A stretch of 43,376 nucleotides of DNA from Bacteroidota bacterium (GTDB lineage Bacteria > Bacteroidota > JABWAT01): contig JAIUNL010000026.1 in the NCBI GenBank assembly GCA_020161835.1, positions 1-43,376 on the forward strand. Direction: 5' to 3'. The notes beneath the pieces are model-generated. The model saw only the letters and a program-made list of their open reading frames with translations, was not told the origin of the DNA and searched no databases. Both the position numbers and the translations under genes were made by a program. This document shows, piece after piece, positions 1-8,558 of the stretch. The stretch's first letter is position 1. Every line of letters starts with the position of its first letter.

Positions 1-41
1 GTCTAACCATTAAAATGTAAAAACCTGCTCCCCTGAATTTT

Positions 42-73
42 AAAAAAGACGCATGACCTGCGTCTTTTTTTTT
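42..73. terminator. Rho-independent (bidirectional) terminator
   Basis: A 12-bp inverted repeat, arm 42-53 (AAAAAAGACGCA) and arm 59-70 (TGCGTCTTTTTT), has a five-base loop and continues as T to 73. The A-run on one side and T-run on the other let it work in both directions. It probably ends a transcript entering from before the window and insulates the pentapeptide gene. Confidence 0.85.
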
Positions 74-193
74 CTCCCAAATCCCTTCATCTTGAATCAG
101 ACCGCTTTTTCACCTACTTTCCATTCCGTTCTTAACCTAAGTCATTTCTTGGGTTCTTGCCCTTTATTTCAACCCAATTTATAATTATCTGCC

Positions 194-754
194 ATGTTTG
201 AAGATCAGAAATTTGAAAAAGCCGATTACCGGTTCAAACCGCTTGCGAAAGGTGATTATGATGCCTGTATCTTTTCAAATTGTGATTTTTCGGATTCTGA
301 TTTATCAGGTAATTCATTTACAGATTGTGAATTTATTTCATGCAATCTAAGTATGGTCAGACTGAACAAAACTGCACTTAAAGATGTAAAATTCAGAGAT
401 TGCAAATGTCTTGGGCTCCATTTTGAAAACTGCAATGATTTTCTTTTCTCCGTTTCTTTTGAAAATTGTATTTTGAATTTATCCTGCTTTTACCGTCTTG
501 ATCTGAAGAAGACAATTTTCAAGAATTCTTCTCTTCAGGAGACCGATTTTTCTGACTGTGATTTATCCTCTTCACTTTTTGATAATTGTGATTTAAACGG
601 AGCCGTTTTTTCAAATACAAATCTTGAAAAAGCTGATTTTCGGTCATCCGTTCATTTTTCAATTGATCCGGAAAAAAATAAACTAAAAAAGGCGAAATTC
701 TCATTAGCTGGTTTGCCCGGACTTCTTGATAAATACAAGATTGAAGTTTACTGA
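194..754 (+). CDS. Pentapeptide-repeat protein (Qnr-like fold)
   Basis: The 186-residue protein is made almost entirely of A(D/N)LXX-type pentapeptides, such as CDFSDSDLSG, ENCIL and DCDLSSSLFDNCDLNGAVF. These are expected to form a right-handed quadrilateral beta-helix. There is no signal peptide or membrane segment, so it is cytoplasmic. Length and the short non-repeat C-terminal tail are close to the Qnr/MfpA-type proteins (about 180-220 residues), some of which mimic DNA and protect gyrase. That function is not readable from sequence alone and the protein could be an unrelated pentapeptide protein. It has its own upstream terminator and a 120-198 base gap to the next gene, so it is probably monocistronic. 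Confidence 0.85.
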   Translation: MFEDQKFEKADYRFKPLAKGDYDACIFSNCDFSDSDLSGNSFTDCEFISCNLSMVRLNKTALKDVKFRDCKCLGLHFENCNDFLFSVSFENCILNLSCFYRLDLKKTIFKNSSLQETDFSDCDLSSSLFDNCDLNGAVFSNTNLEKADFRSSVHFSIDPEKNKLKKAKFSLAGLPGLLDKYKIEVY

Positions 755-952
755 AAAAGTTTTATGTAATCCAGAAATCCTTCTCTAAACCTGCTTTCCC
801 AACCTAACAGTTGTTGACAGATTAAATTTATCCGGGGCGATGTCTTAATGCCATCTCTCGTGAAAATGGCTTGATTGATATTTCACACAATCCTACCTTT
901 ATATCCTGTATCAGGCTTCTTTTTAATCACTTTCATATTAATTACCTACATG

Positions 953-1375
953 ATGGAAAAACCTTCCCTGAATAACCCCGATCGTTTCCCTGATGAAAAT
1001 GAACTTTCACCTGTACTTGGTGGTGCTTTTGAAGCCTGGAAACATTTTCAATCCCTCCTGAAAACTCATTTTCCCGAAATAAAACCTGAATGGAATTTCT
1101 ACAAAGACGGAAAATGCTGGCTTTGTAAAGTGATTTATAAAAAGAAAACGATATGCTGGATTTCCGTTTGGGAAGGATTTTTCAATGTTACTGTTTATTT
1201 TCATCTCAAAAATGAAACTGAAGTTTTAAAACTTGAACTCCCCGAAAATCTGAAGAGTGACTTCCGGAATGCAAAGATTTCCGGAAAGATTAAACCGTTT
1301 ACCATAAGCGTTTCAGATTCTGATCCTTTAGCCAGCATAGTTAAAATCATGAAATTAAAACTGGAATTGATATGA
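953..1375 (+). CDS. DUF3788 family protein
   Basis: About 140 residues with the DUF3788 pattern: an AWKHFQSLLKTHFPEIKPEWNF-like start, then KCWLCKVIYKKKTICWISVWEGFFNV and a short basic C-terminus. The family is small, cytoplasmic and of unknown biochemical function, often described beside acetyltransferases and methyltransferases. The reading frame stays open upstream to a TTG at 875. However, the extra 26 residues are hydrophobic and absent from the family as I know it, so I take ATG 953 (ATG 950 is equally possible). Its stop overlaps the methyltransferase start by 4 bp (ATGA), which implies translational coupling. Confidence 0.7.
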   Translation: MEKPSLNNPDRFPDENELSPVLGGAFEAWKHFQSLLKTHFPEIKPEWNFYKDGKCWLCKVIYKKKTICWISVWEGFFNVTVYFHLKNETEVLKLELPENLKSDFRNAKISGKIKPFTISVSDSDPLASIVKIMKLKLELI

Positions 1376-2133
1376 AACCCTGGTATGAATCTTTGTTTGA
1401 AAACTATGGTCAGAAATATGATCAGGAAAATTTTGCTCAGGGAACCCTGGGTGAATGTGATTTTATTGAAAGTGAACTCAATTTCGAAAAATCACTCAAA
1501 ATTCTAGACATCGGATGCGGAACAGGCAGACATTCAATCGAATTGACGAAACGGGGATATCAGGTCACTGGGGTAGATTTATCAGACTCTATGCTTCAAA
1601 AGGCGACAGAAAAAGCTGCTGCACTAAACTTAACCATTAATTTCCAGAAACAGGATGCCAGAAACCTTCCCTTTTCAAACCAGTTTGATGTGGCTCTGAT
1701 GCTGTGTGAAGGCTCATTTCCTCTGATGGAAACGGATGAAATGAATTATGAAATCCTGCAAAATGCTTCAAAATCATTAAAAGAAAACGGAAAATTCATT
1801 TTCACCACCCTGAACGGATTGTTTCCGCTTTATCATTCAGTCGAACAATTCTGCGGGTCAAACACAGCAGACGGCAATGCAACCTATAAAAGCAATACTT
1901 TCGACCTGATGACGTTCAGAGATCACAATATCACAACCGTAGAAGATGATTCAGGCAACAAAAAAGAACTGATCTGTAACGAACGGTATTACGTCCCAAG
2001 CGAAATTACCTGGCTTTTGAAATCGGTGGGGTTTAAGAAAATTGAAATTTTCGGAGCAAAACTCGGTGCATTTTCAAGAGCCGATCAGTTGACCACCGAA
2101 GATTTTGAAATGCTGGTTTTTGCTGAAAAATAA
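1372..2133 (+). CDS. Class I SAM-dependent methyltransferase
   Basis: The 253-residue protein has a clear Rossmann-like SAM site: motif I ILDIGCGTG at residues 44-52, an acidic end of beta2 at D69 (VDLS), and the motif-II/III region QDARNLPF around 94-101. The family is Methyltransf_11/25. The substrate cannot be told; the long C-terminal half with a KLGAFSR segment resembles small-molecule methyltransferases of Bacteroidota. It is translationally coupled to the DUF3788 gene upstream and lies 12 bases before the tRNA-editing gene, so the three probably form one operon. Confidence 0.85.
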   Translation: MKPWYESLFENYGQKYDQENFAQGTLGECDFIESELNFEKSLKILDIGCGTGRHSIELTKRGYQVTGVDLSDSMLQKATEKAAALNLTINFQKQDARNLPFSNQFDVALMLCEGSFPLMETDEMNYEILQNASKSLKENGKFIFTTLNGLFPLYHSVEQFCGSNTADGNATYKSNTFDLMTFRDHNITTVEDDSGNKKELICNERYYVPSEITWLLKSVGFKKIEIFGAKLGAFSRADQLTTEDFEMLVFAEK

Positions 2134-2145
2134 GGTTTTAAAATC

Positions 2146-2619
2146 ATGTCCATTGAACCTGTAAAAGCCTTTTTCAAAACCCTTGATCAGGATTACCCGA
2201 TTTTGGAATTTGATCAGTCAAGCGCAACGGTTGAACTGGCAGCACAGGCATTGGGTGTCATTCCCGGGCGGATTGCAAAAACCCTATCTCTAAAAAAAGA
2301 TGAAACGGCTTTTTTGATCGTGACAGCCGGAGACGTCAAACTCGATAACCAAAAGTTCAAAGCTGAATTCGGGTTTAAGGCAAAATTCCTTTCTCCTGAG
2401 GAAGTTCTGCATTTTACCGGACATGAAATTGGTGGTGTTTGTCCGTTCGGACTCAAAGAAAAACTGGATATTTATTTGGACGTATCCCTTCAGAACTTTA
2501 CTACCGTTTTTCCGGCCTGCGGAAGCAGGAATTCTGCAGTTGAACTTACTTTTGAAGAACTTGAACTGCTAACCCTTCCCGTAAAATGGATTGATGTCTG
2601 CAAAATGAAGACTGAGTAA
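2146..2619 (+). CDS. YbaK/EbsC (ProX) family aminoacyl-tRNA deacylase
   Basis: 157 residues covering the whole YbaK/PrdX domain. Visible family marks are the ALGV-x-P-x-x-IAKTLSLK segment with the conserved catalytic lysine (K45), a GDVKLDNQK strand, and the GGVCPFG glycine loop at 96-102. Free-standing proteins of this family hydrolyse mischarged tRNAs (Ala- or Cys-tRNAPro and related species) in trans. The exact substrate class (YbaK, ProXp-ala or ProXp-x) cannot be assigned by eye. It sits 12 bases after the methyltransferase, probably as the last gene of that operon. Confidence 0.85.
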   Translation: MSIEPVKAFFKTLDQDYPILEFDQSSATVELAAQALGVIPGRIAKTLSLKKDETAFLIVTAGDVKLDNQKFKAEFGFKAKFLSPEEVLHFTGHEIGGVCPFGLKEKLDIYLDVSLQNFTTVFPACGSRNSAVELTFEELELLTLPVKWIDVCKMKTE

Positions 2620-2713
2620 CATCCCAGAGCAATTCAAACAAAATACCTTTCTATCCGTAAACCATTTCAGCCTCAAATCAAAATGAAGCCAATTGGGTCA
2701 GAAAGGGACAATC

Positions 2714-4234
2714 ATGAAAATAATCTTGATTCTCTTAACATTGGAATTTGGTTTTGCTTCATTCATCCAGGCACAAACCAAAGCTGAAAAAATTGAAACA
2801 CTTTTAGCAGCCTATGCATCAGATGAAAGTTTTAATGGGGTTGTACTGGTTTCAGAAAAAGGAAAAATCCTGGTTAGAAAAGCTTATGGCCAGGCAGACA
2901 GAGAATGGGATATTCCCAACACACCAGAAACCAAATTTAAAATTGCATCAATTTCGAAACCATTTACAGCTCTGATTATTCTTCAGCTTGCCGAAGAAGG
3001 AAAACTTCGTCTGGAAGGAAAAATTACGGATTATATTTCGGATTATTCCGGCAAAAAAGGAAATGAAATTACCGTTTATCACTTGCTCACTCATACTTCC
3101 GGAATTTTGGAAAGTCTGAATGCCGAACAAGAAAATAGTCAGGAGCGGTTGCCACACAGTCTTAGAAAAATAGTTGGATATGCAGAAAACGCCGACTTAT
3201 ACTTTGAACCCGGGACCGGTTATCACTACAGTAATCTGGGATACTCCATTCTTTCACTTATTGCAGAAAAGGTTACTGAGAAGCCATTCCATCAACTTTT
3301 GACAGAGAGAATCACCCAGCCCAGTGGGATGAAAGATACCCGCCAATTTTCTGGAATTTCAATCGAAAAAAATCTGGCATCCGGATATGAATACACCTTA
3401 TTAAATGGTTTTGAAAATGCTTCCTATTTTGATCCGTCCTACTCAGTTGGTGCGGGAGGTATGATTTCTACCGTTGATGACCTGTTAAAATTTGATCAGG
3501 CTCTTTCTGGCAGGAGTCTGTTGGGCGATGAACTTACCCGGTTGATGTATTCGCCAACACAACCAGCTCCCTATGGGTGTGGGTGGGAAGTTTACAAAAA
3601 GAAATATGCTTCAGTCTCAGACTCAATACTCATTGACTCACACTCGGGAAGTATAAACGGATTTGGTTCATTTATTGCAAGAATCGAAAGCGATTCTGTT
3701 TTTGTGGCTGTGTTGAAAAACAACAGATCTAATACTTATATCAGTCCTGCTTTTGCTCCGGCAATCGGACATGAAATTCTTTCCATTCTTTATGGATCAG
3801 ATGTTCAGATTCCAAAAAAATCAATTGCAAAACGAATGGGTTTTCTGATTGGAACAAATGGAATTGATACTGCAATTGCAGACTATTATCAATTAAAAAA
3901 AACAAACAATAATCAATTTAATTTTGAGGAATCAGAATTAAATAAATTGGGAATTGAATTACTGTTTAAATATAAAATGGATGAAGCTGCATTAAAAGTA
4001 TTTGAAATTAATATGAAAGAATTTCCGGAATCGTACAATACTTATGACAGCTATGCCTATGTTTTAATGCAAATGGGAGAATTTTCAAAATCAATTTACT
4101 TTTATAAAAAAGGAATCCAAATTGCAGAAAAATACCCGGATAAAAATAATTCTGATTCAGTTAAAAATGATATAAAAAATGCTTTTCAATCAATTCAGGA
4201 AATGGAAAAAAAACTACAGGAAAATCAAAATTGA
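2714..4234 (+). CDS. Exported serine hydrolase (beta-lactamase/PBP-like) with C-terminal TPR
   Basis: 506 residues from ATG 2714; the frame extends to a TTG at 2693, but ATG 2714 directly begins a signal peptide (MKIILILLTL...IQAQ). The serine beta-lactamase/AmpC-like fold is shown by S79-x-x-K82 (SISK), Y172-S-N174 and H310-S-G312, the three active-site motifs in the expected order. Family members include class C beta-lactamases, D-aminopeptidases, esterases and low-activity PBPs; resistance should not be assumed. After about residue 400 comes a tetratricopeptide-like segment (roughly 410-480, MDEAALKVFEIN...GEFSKSIYFYKKGI) that is absent from plain enzymes and may bind a partner. The C-terminal part is more AT-rich than the catalytic part. 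Confidence 0.88.
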   Translation: MKIILILLTLEFGFASFIQAQTKAEKIETLLAAYASDESFNGVVLVSEKGKILVRKAYGQADREWDIPNTPETKFKIASISKPFTALIILQLAEEGKLRLEGKITDYISDYSGKKGNEITVYHLLTHTSGILESLNAEQENSQERLPHSLRKIVGYAENADLYFEPGTGYHYSNLGYSILSLIAEKVTEKPFHQLLTERITQPSGMKDTRQFSGISIEKNLASGYEYTLLNGFENASYFDPSYSVGAGGMISTVDDLLKFDQALSGRSLLGDELTRLMYSPTQPAPYGCGWEVYKKKYASVSDSILIDSHSGSINGFGSFIARIESDSVFVAVLKNNRSNTYISPAFAPAIGHEILSILYGSDVQIPKKSIAKRMGFLIGTNGIDTAIADYYQLKKTNNNQFNFEESELNKLGIELLFKYKMDEAALKVFEINMKEFPESYNTYDSYAYVLMQMGEFSKSIYFYKKGIQIAEKYPDKNNSDSVKNDIKNAFQSIQEMEKKLQENQN

Positions 4235-4293
4235 TTTTCAAAATGAACAACCCTGTTACAAGCAGTAGGTTGTTTGATTCAAAAGGAAAAAGA

Positions 4294-4377
4294 TGTCATC
4301 CCGGACTTGATCCGGTTAACGAAGTTCTGCGAAGCTCACCCATAGCTTTTATACTGGATGCTGAATCAAGTTCAGCA
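4294..4377. repeat. Two dispersed CTTGA-loop hairpins
   Basis: Two members of a hairpin family stand side by side. The first has GTCAT followed by CCGGA-CTTGA-TCCGG (4294-4315). The second is inverted, with arms TGCTGAA 4359-4365 and TTCAGCA 4371-4377 around TCAAG. Other copies are at 26026-26042, 34134-34152, 34618-34635 and 43194-43210. The intervening CGGTTAACGAAGTTCTGCGA stretch recurs inverted near 41080-41098. The rest of the 4235-4469 gap shows no gene. Confidence 0.75.
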
Positions 4378-4469
4378 TGACAACAGGGCACCATAAGGGA
4401 CGGAGAATTTGTCCTTTTGCATTAAAACAAGGTTTCTTTAATTTGTCAAAGTAAAAAGGAAAAACCTGA

Positions 4470-4871
4470 ATGAAACTATTTCTTAATTCCCTTGCATTTT
4501 TTCTTCTGTTACTTAACGGTACAGGTGCTATTTACGGCGGATGGCTTCTCATCTCTTCCCCGGATGGCAGCAGCCTTCAGCTTCCGCTGGATTATCTTAA
4601 AAGCTCCCCCTTTGAGACGTATCTGATTCCAGGACTTATTCTTTTCACTGTAAATGGTCTGTTTAGTTTTCTGACTTTACTTCTCATGATTCTGAAAAAT
4701 AAGAAAGCACCCTGGTTTATTCTGGCTCAGGGGATTTTACTCACAGGCTGGATTTTGGTCCAGGTGATCCTGATTCAGGTTTTTCATCCGTTTCAGTTGA
4801 TATTTGGTCTGACAGGAATTATTCTGGCCGGAATTGGCTGGTATGGAAAAGCACAAACCAAAACGGCATAA
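4470..4871 (+). CDS. Small integral membrane protein, unknown
   Basis: 133 residues with four predicted membrane segments at roughly 5-28, 52-74, 83-103 and 108-126. I do not recognise the family. There are no charged catalytic motifs and the topology puts both ends on the same side. A 48-base gap to the adenylate cyclase suggests co-transcription, so it could be an accessory membrane subunit, but nothing in the sequence demonstrates this. Confidence 0.65.
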   Translation: MKLFLNSLAFFLLLLNGTGAIYGGWLLISSPDGSSLQLPLDYLKSSPFETYLIPGLILFTVNGLFSFLTLLLMILKNKKAPWFILAQGILLTGWILVQVILIQVFHPFQLIFGLTGIILAGIGWYGKAQTKTA

Positions 4872-4919
4872 AATGGTGAACTTTGTCAATTCATTAAATG
4901 ATACTGGTAATAAGTCAAT

Positions 4920-6197
4920 ATGCTTCAAAAAACATGCGAATTAATTAAAATCCGTGAAATTCAGGGGATTTCTGTAACCTTGTATGGAAAAATCCTGATT
5001 CTGGCAGGTACCATTGTGAGTATGCTGTTTACTACTCACAATATGCAGGAAATTGTCATTGTACTTTCTGTTTTTCTTCCCTGCTTACTGATTTTAATTT
5101 ATTTTGCCTTCCACCTGAAGGAAAAAAAAGACGTCAATTTTATTGGTTATTCTTCCCTTTTTATCGATTTGATAATTGTTTGGCTGCTGCCCTTTCTGTG
5201 GTATGACTCAAATGGCGGTGATGCCATTGCAAGAACGTATCTACTGAAGACGTCAATCCCGATGGATATTTATACCCTTCTGGTGATAAATTCATTGGCT
5301 TTAAATCCGTATTATCCTCTGTTTTTTTCTATTGGCTCTTCTGCGCTTTACGTGGTTCTTTATATTTATGCGATTCAGGATCCCAGAGTGTTGATCTCTG
5401 ATGATTTTCTGTTGCCCTATATGGATGCTTACGTGAATCCAACCATGTATTTTATGAATGTTCTGCTTACCCTGACGGCAGGATTTGTCTTGTTTCTGAT
5501 TTCATCCAGAGCCAGAAAAACCATTATTGAGTCGTCAAGCTTCGAAGTAAAAACCAGTCAGTTATCCCGATATTTTTCACCAAATGTCGTAAAAACGATC
5601 ACACAAAGTGAACTGCCCTTTATTCAGCCCGGCGGGAAAGTGCAACAAACGGTTGTGTTATTCAGTGACATCCGGAATTTTACCCATCTGTGTGAAACAC
5701 ATCCGCCTGAAGAAATCATTTCCATGCTGGCCGATTATCACCAGTTCATGGTTTCAGTCATTTTTGAGCACAATGGCACACTTGATAAATTTATAGGCGA
5801 TGGAATTATGGCAACTTTCGGCACGCCAAACCAGTCTGATCATGATGTCCGTGATGCAGTTACGTCTGCACTGGCCATGCGGGAAAAACTCTATCATTTT
5901 AATGCGATCAGAAATGAAAAAGGCTTATTCAAAATCCAGCACGGAATTGGAATTCATACCGGACCTGCAATTGTTGGAAATGTTGGAACAGAATCCCGGC
6001 TTGAATACACAGTTATTGGTGATACAGTAAATATTGCAAGCCGAATCGGGAGTCATTGTAAAGTTGCCGATGAAGATATTCTGATTTCAAAAGATGTTCA
6101 GGAGTTAATTGAAAACTATTTCCCTACAAAAAGTTTCGGGAAAATTCAGTTAAAAGGCAGAAAGAAAGAAATTGAATTATTTGGTGTCTGGAGATAA
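4920..6197 (+). CDS. Membrane-anchored class III adenylate cyclase
   Basis: The 425-residue protein has an N-terminal membrane half (about six hydrophobic segments, residues 20-200) and a C-terminal class III cyclase domain from about 240. The two metal-binding aspartates are D250 (FSDIRNFT) and D294 (KFIGDGIMATFG). K290 and D368 (YTVIGDTVN) are the adenine-selecting pair, and N371 and R375 (NIASR) are the transition-state residues. It therefore carries the full set for ATP to cAMP, and a homodimer is expected. A cAMP-type regulator gene lies in the same window (32285), but no link between them is shown. The membrane part resembles a sensor of the MASE type without matching one I can name. 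Confidence 0.9.
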   Translation: MLQKTCELIKIREIQGISVTLYGKILILAGTIVSMLFTTHNMQEIVIVLSVFLPCLLILIYFAFHLKEKKDVNFIGYSSLFIDLIIVWLLPFLWYDSNGGDAIARTYLLKTSIPMDIYTLLVINSLALNPYYPLFFSIGSSALYVVLYIYAIQDPRVLISDDFLLPYMDAYVNPTMYFMNVLLTLTAGFVLFLISSRARKTIIESSSFEVKTSQLSRYFSPNVVKTITQSELPFIQPGGKVQQTVVLFSDIRNFTHLCETHPPEEIISMLADYHQFMVSVIFEHNGTLDKFIGDGIMATFGTPNQSDHDVRDAVTSALAMREKLYHFNAIRNEKGLFKIQHGIGIHTGPAIVGNVGTESRLEYTVIGDTVNIASRIGSHCKVADEDILISKDVQELIENYFPTKSFGKIQLKGRKKEIELFGVWR

Positions 6198-6238
6198 CAG
6201 TCAAATCTAAAAACCTTTCATTTTTAAAATTGAAATTT

Positions 6239-6772
6239 ATGCAAAATCAGCGAAAACTTGTTCTTTACATTGCCATGAGTCTGGATGGCTATATTGCAAC
6301 AAAAGGCGATGACCTTTCCTTCCTTTCAGTTGTTGAGAAGGAAGGTGAAGATTACGGATATCAGGCGTTCACCGATACAGTTGATACAGTTATTCTTGGG
6401 CGTAAAACTTACGATAAAGTGATGACGCTGGTTGACACATTTCCACACGTAGACAAAGAAACTTACGTGATCACAAGAACACCCAAACCTTCCGCTGGAA
6501 AGATTCAGTTTTATTCAGGTGATTTAAAGGATCTGGTTTTTGGTTTAAAAAATAAACCGGGCAGACTCATTTTCTGTGATGGCGGGGCCGAACTTGTAAC
6601 TGAACTGCTGAAACTGGATTTGATTGATGAGTTGATCATTTCCGTCATTCCCGTTTTACTGGGTGACGGAATTTCCCTTTTCAACCCGGGAAGACCTGAG
6701 AGAAAATTAAAACTCTTGAGTTCAAAAGCGTACGAATCCGGGCTTGTTCAAGTGCATTATGTGAAAATGTAA
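6239..6772 (+). CDS. Dihydrofolate-reductase-family protein (RibD C-domain type)
   Basis: 177 residues from ATG 6239; an in-frame TTG at 6230 is less likely. Family signatures are the N-terminal YIAMSLDGYIA strand, the VILGRKTYDKV nucleotide-binding helix, FCDGGAELVTELLK, and the C-terminal DELIISVIPVLLGDGISLF. This is the YyaP/RibD_C group of NAD(P)H-dependent reductases rather than true FolA. The natural substrate is unknown. It follows the cyclase by 41 bases on the same strand and converges with the antiporter gene. Confidence 0.88.
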   Translation: MQNQRKLVLYIAMSLDGYIATKGDDLSFLSVVEKEGEDYGYQAFTDTVDTVILGRKTYDKVMTLVDTFPHVDKETYVITRTPKPSAGKIQFYSGDLKDLVFGLKNKPGRLIFCDGGAELVTELLKLDLIDELIISVIPVLLGDGISLFNPGRPERKLKLLSSKAYESGLVQVHYVKM

Positions 6773-6887
6773 CAACTTTTCTCAGTTTTTCTGCATTCCG
6801 GTTCAGATACGAGTTTCAACTATTCTGAAAACCTTTATTCGATCCCTGAAAAGGTACCTTTACGGAAGAAAAGACTTACTCTGTCAG

Positions 6888-8360
6888 TCAGGGCTCGTTA
6901 GGTAACCCAAGACTTTCAAATATTTTGTCAAGCGATGCTTTATCCTCAGAGAGAACCCAAAGAGAGTCATTAGCCATTAACACGGTGGCACCGTCAGGAG
7001 TGAGAAACTGATCGCCCCGTTTGATAAATGATATCGAAGCGGTTTTTGGAAACCCGATCTGTACAATTTGTTTGCCAATGACCGGTGAGGTTTCACCCAT
7101 GTTAATTTGTCTCAAAATTGACTTGGGACTATCCGTTATGGCCAAATCACTTTGACTTCTTAATTTCAGGTTTTCAGGAATGGTTAACTTCAACCATTTG
7201 GCAACCCGTGGAAGCATGGTTCCCTGAATCAATACGGAAGTGATCGAAATAAAAAACACCACATTAAAAATGACATGTGCTTTTTCTGCTCCTGCTATCA
7301 GGGGGTAGGTTGCAAAAACAATGGGAACGGCACCTCTTAACCCAACCCAGGAAATAAAAACTTTGCTTCTGAACCTGATATTAAAGGGTAATAAGCTGAG
7401 AAAAACACTTATTGGTCTTGCAGCAACGATAAGAAAAACTGAAATGGCAAGTCCCAAACCCATAAACGGAACAATCTGAGAGGGGAAAACCAGCAAACCC
7501 AGTGTAAGGAATAATATAATCTGCATGAGCCAGGCAAAACTATCAAAGTTTTTCAGGATTTTCTTTTTATGAATGAGTTCTTTGTTTCCGAGATAAACTC
7601 CGCATAAATACACGGCCAGAAACCCATTTCCACCAATAAAATCAGTAAAGGAAAAACTGAAAAACATGATAGCAACCACCAGAACAATGTAGAGACCTTC
7701 ATAATCCAGTTTTATTTTATTTATGAGAAACTCACCTGCTTTGCCAAAAACAAAACCAAAAAATGCGCCGAATAAAAGCTGTCTGAAAAACAAAGGAATC
7801 AAACCGGCCAGACTTGCATCCTGATTAATCACGAGCCCCGTAAACATAATGGTGAGAATGTAGGCAATCGGGTCATTGCTTCCGCTTTCAAGTTCAAGAA
7901 TTGGCCTCAGGTTGCCTTTCAACGCCAGGTTTTTTGAACGGAGTATTGAAAAAACAGCAGCAGAATCAGTAGAAGAAACAATCGAACCCAGCAGTAAACT
8001 TTCATAAATGGTAAAATCGGTTATATACCAAACAAAAAGCCCTACCAGGAATGCAGTCAATAAAACGCCTAACGTAGAAAGAGTAAGACCTGACCAGAGT
8101 ACGGGTCTGATTGAACTCCAGCCTGTATCAAGTCCGCCAGAGAACAGAATAAAACTCAATGAAACGATGCCGATAAACTGTGCGACATGCGGATTGTCAA
8201 AATGAATTCCACCAATGCCGTCAGAACCTGCCAACATGCCGATAGATAAAAACAGAATGAGAACCGGAACTCCGAACCGTCCTGACGTTTTTCCGGCCAA
8301 TAAGGAAAGAAATAGCAGAATTGACCCGATCAGAAGAATATTTTCTGTTGTAAGGTTCAT
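6888..8360 (-). CDS. nhaP2: Potassium/proton antiporter, CPA1 family with RCK-C domain
   Basis: The 490-residue protein has about twelve membrane helices. It carries the cation/proton antiporter motifs T131-D132 (SSTDSAAVF) and N162-D163 (LESGSNDPIAY), the exchange site of NhaP2/CvrA-type proteins. A cytoplasmic TrkA-C/RCK_C domain follows at about 405-485 (SPVIGKQIVQIG...TVLMANDSLWVLS) and binds a regulatory ligand in relatives. The expected role is K+ (or Na+) efflux in exchange for H+ for cytoplasmic ion and pH balance. It is transcribed away from the glucanase gene. The specific ion is inferred from the family only. Confidence 0.9.
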   Translation of the reverse strand: MNLTTENILLIGSILLFLSLLAGKTSGRFGVPVLILFLSIGMLAGSDGIGGIHFDNPHVAQFIGIVSLSFILFSGGLDTGWSSIRPVLWSGLTLSTLGVLLTAFLVGLFVWYITDFTIYESLLLGSIVSSTDSAAVFSILRSKNLALKGNLRPILELESGSNDPIAYILTIMFTGLVINQDASLAGLIPLFFRQLLFGAFFGFVFGKAGEFLINKIKLDYEGLYIVLVVAIMFFSFSFTDFIGGNGFLAVYLCGVYLGNKELIHKKKILKNFDSFAWLMQIILFLTLGLLVFPSQIVPFMGLGLAISVFLIVAARPISVFLSLLPFNIRFRSKVFISWVGLRGAVPIVFATYPLIAGAEKAHVIFNVVFFISITSVLIQGTMLPRVAKWLKLTIPENLKLRSQSDLAITDSPKSILRQINMGETSPVIGKQIVQIGFPKTASISFIKRGDQFLTPDGATVLMANDSLWVLSEDKASLDKIFESLGLPNEP

Positions 8361-8558
8361 AAAAATCCAGAATTAACTAAAGTTTTAATATACCTAAAAA
8401 GGAGATTTCCATCAAACCTGACTCTACCAGAATTTTTAAACCATCCCCTAAAACCTGACTTCATTCAACTTGTTAGCTTATCAGAAATAGGTTACCTTTC
8501 CACATCCATGCTTTACGCATATTCCGCCTTGTTTACCTAACTGCCCCTGGAGTCCAAC
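8361..8558. promoter_or_regulatory. Divergent intergenic region with both promoters
   Basis: The 198-base gap separates two genes that start outward, so it must hold a promoter for each. It is AT-rich with short TA/TTTG-like tracts, but I see no pair of boxes good enough to name. An AAAAAGGAGA tract lies at 8396-8405; as read on the plus strand it does not precede a start. Confidence 0.4.

Noticed and set aside
875..952. N-terminal extension of the DUF3788 gene from TTG 875
   Set aside because: The added 26 residues are hydrophobic, start with a rare codon and are outside the family's usual domain.
2693..2713. Upstream TTG start of the serine hydrolase
   Set aside because: It would place seven polar residues before a clean signal peptide that begins at ATG 2714.
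6773..6887. Terminator between the convergent DHFR-family and antiporter genes
   Set aside because: T-rich stretches exist, but I could not find a stem of useful length.
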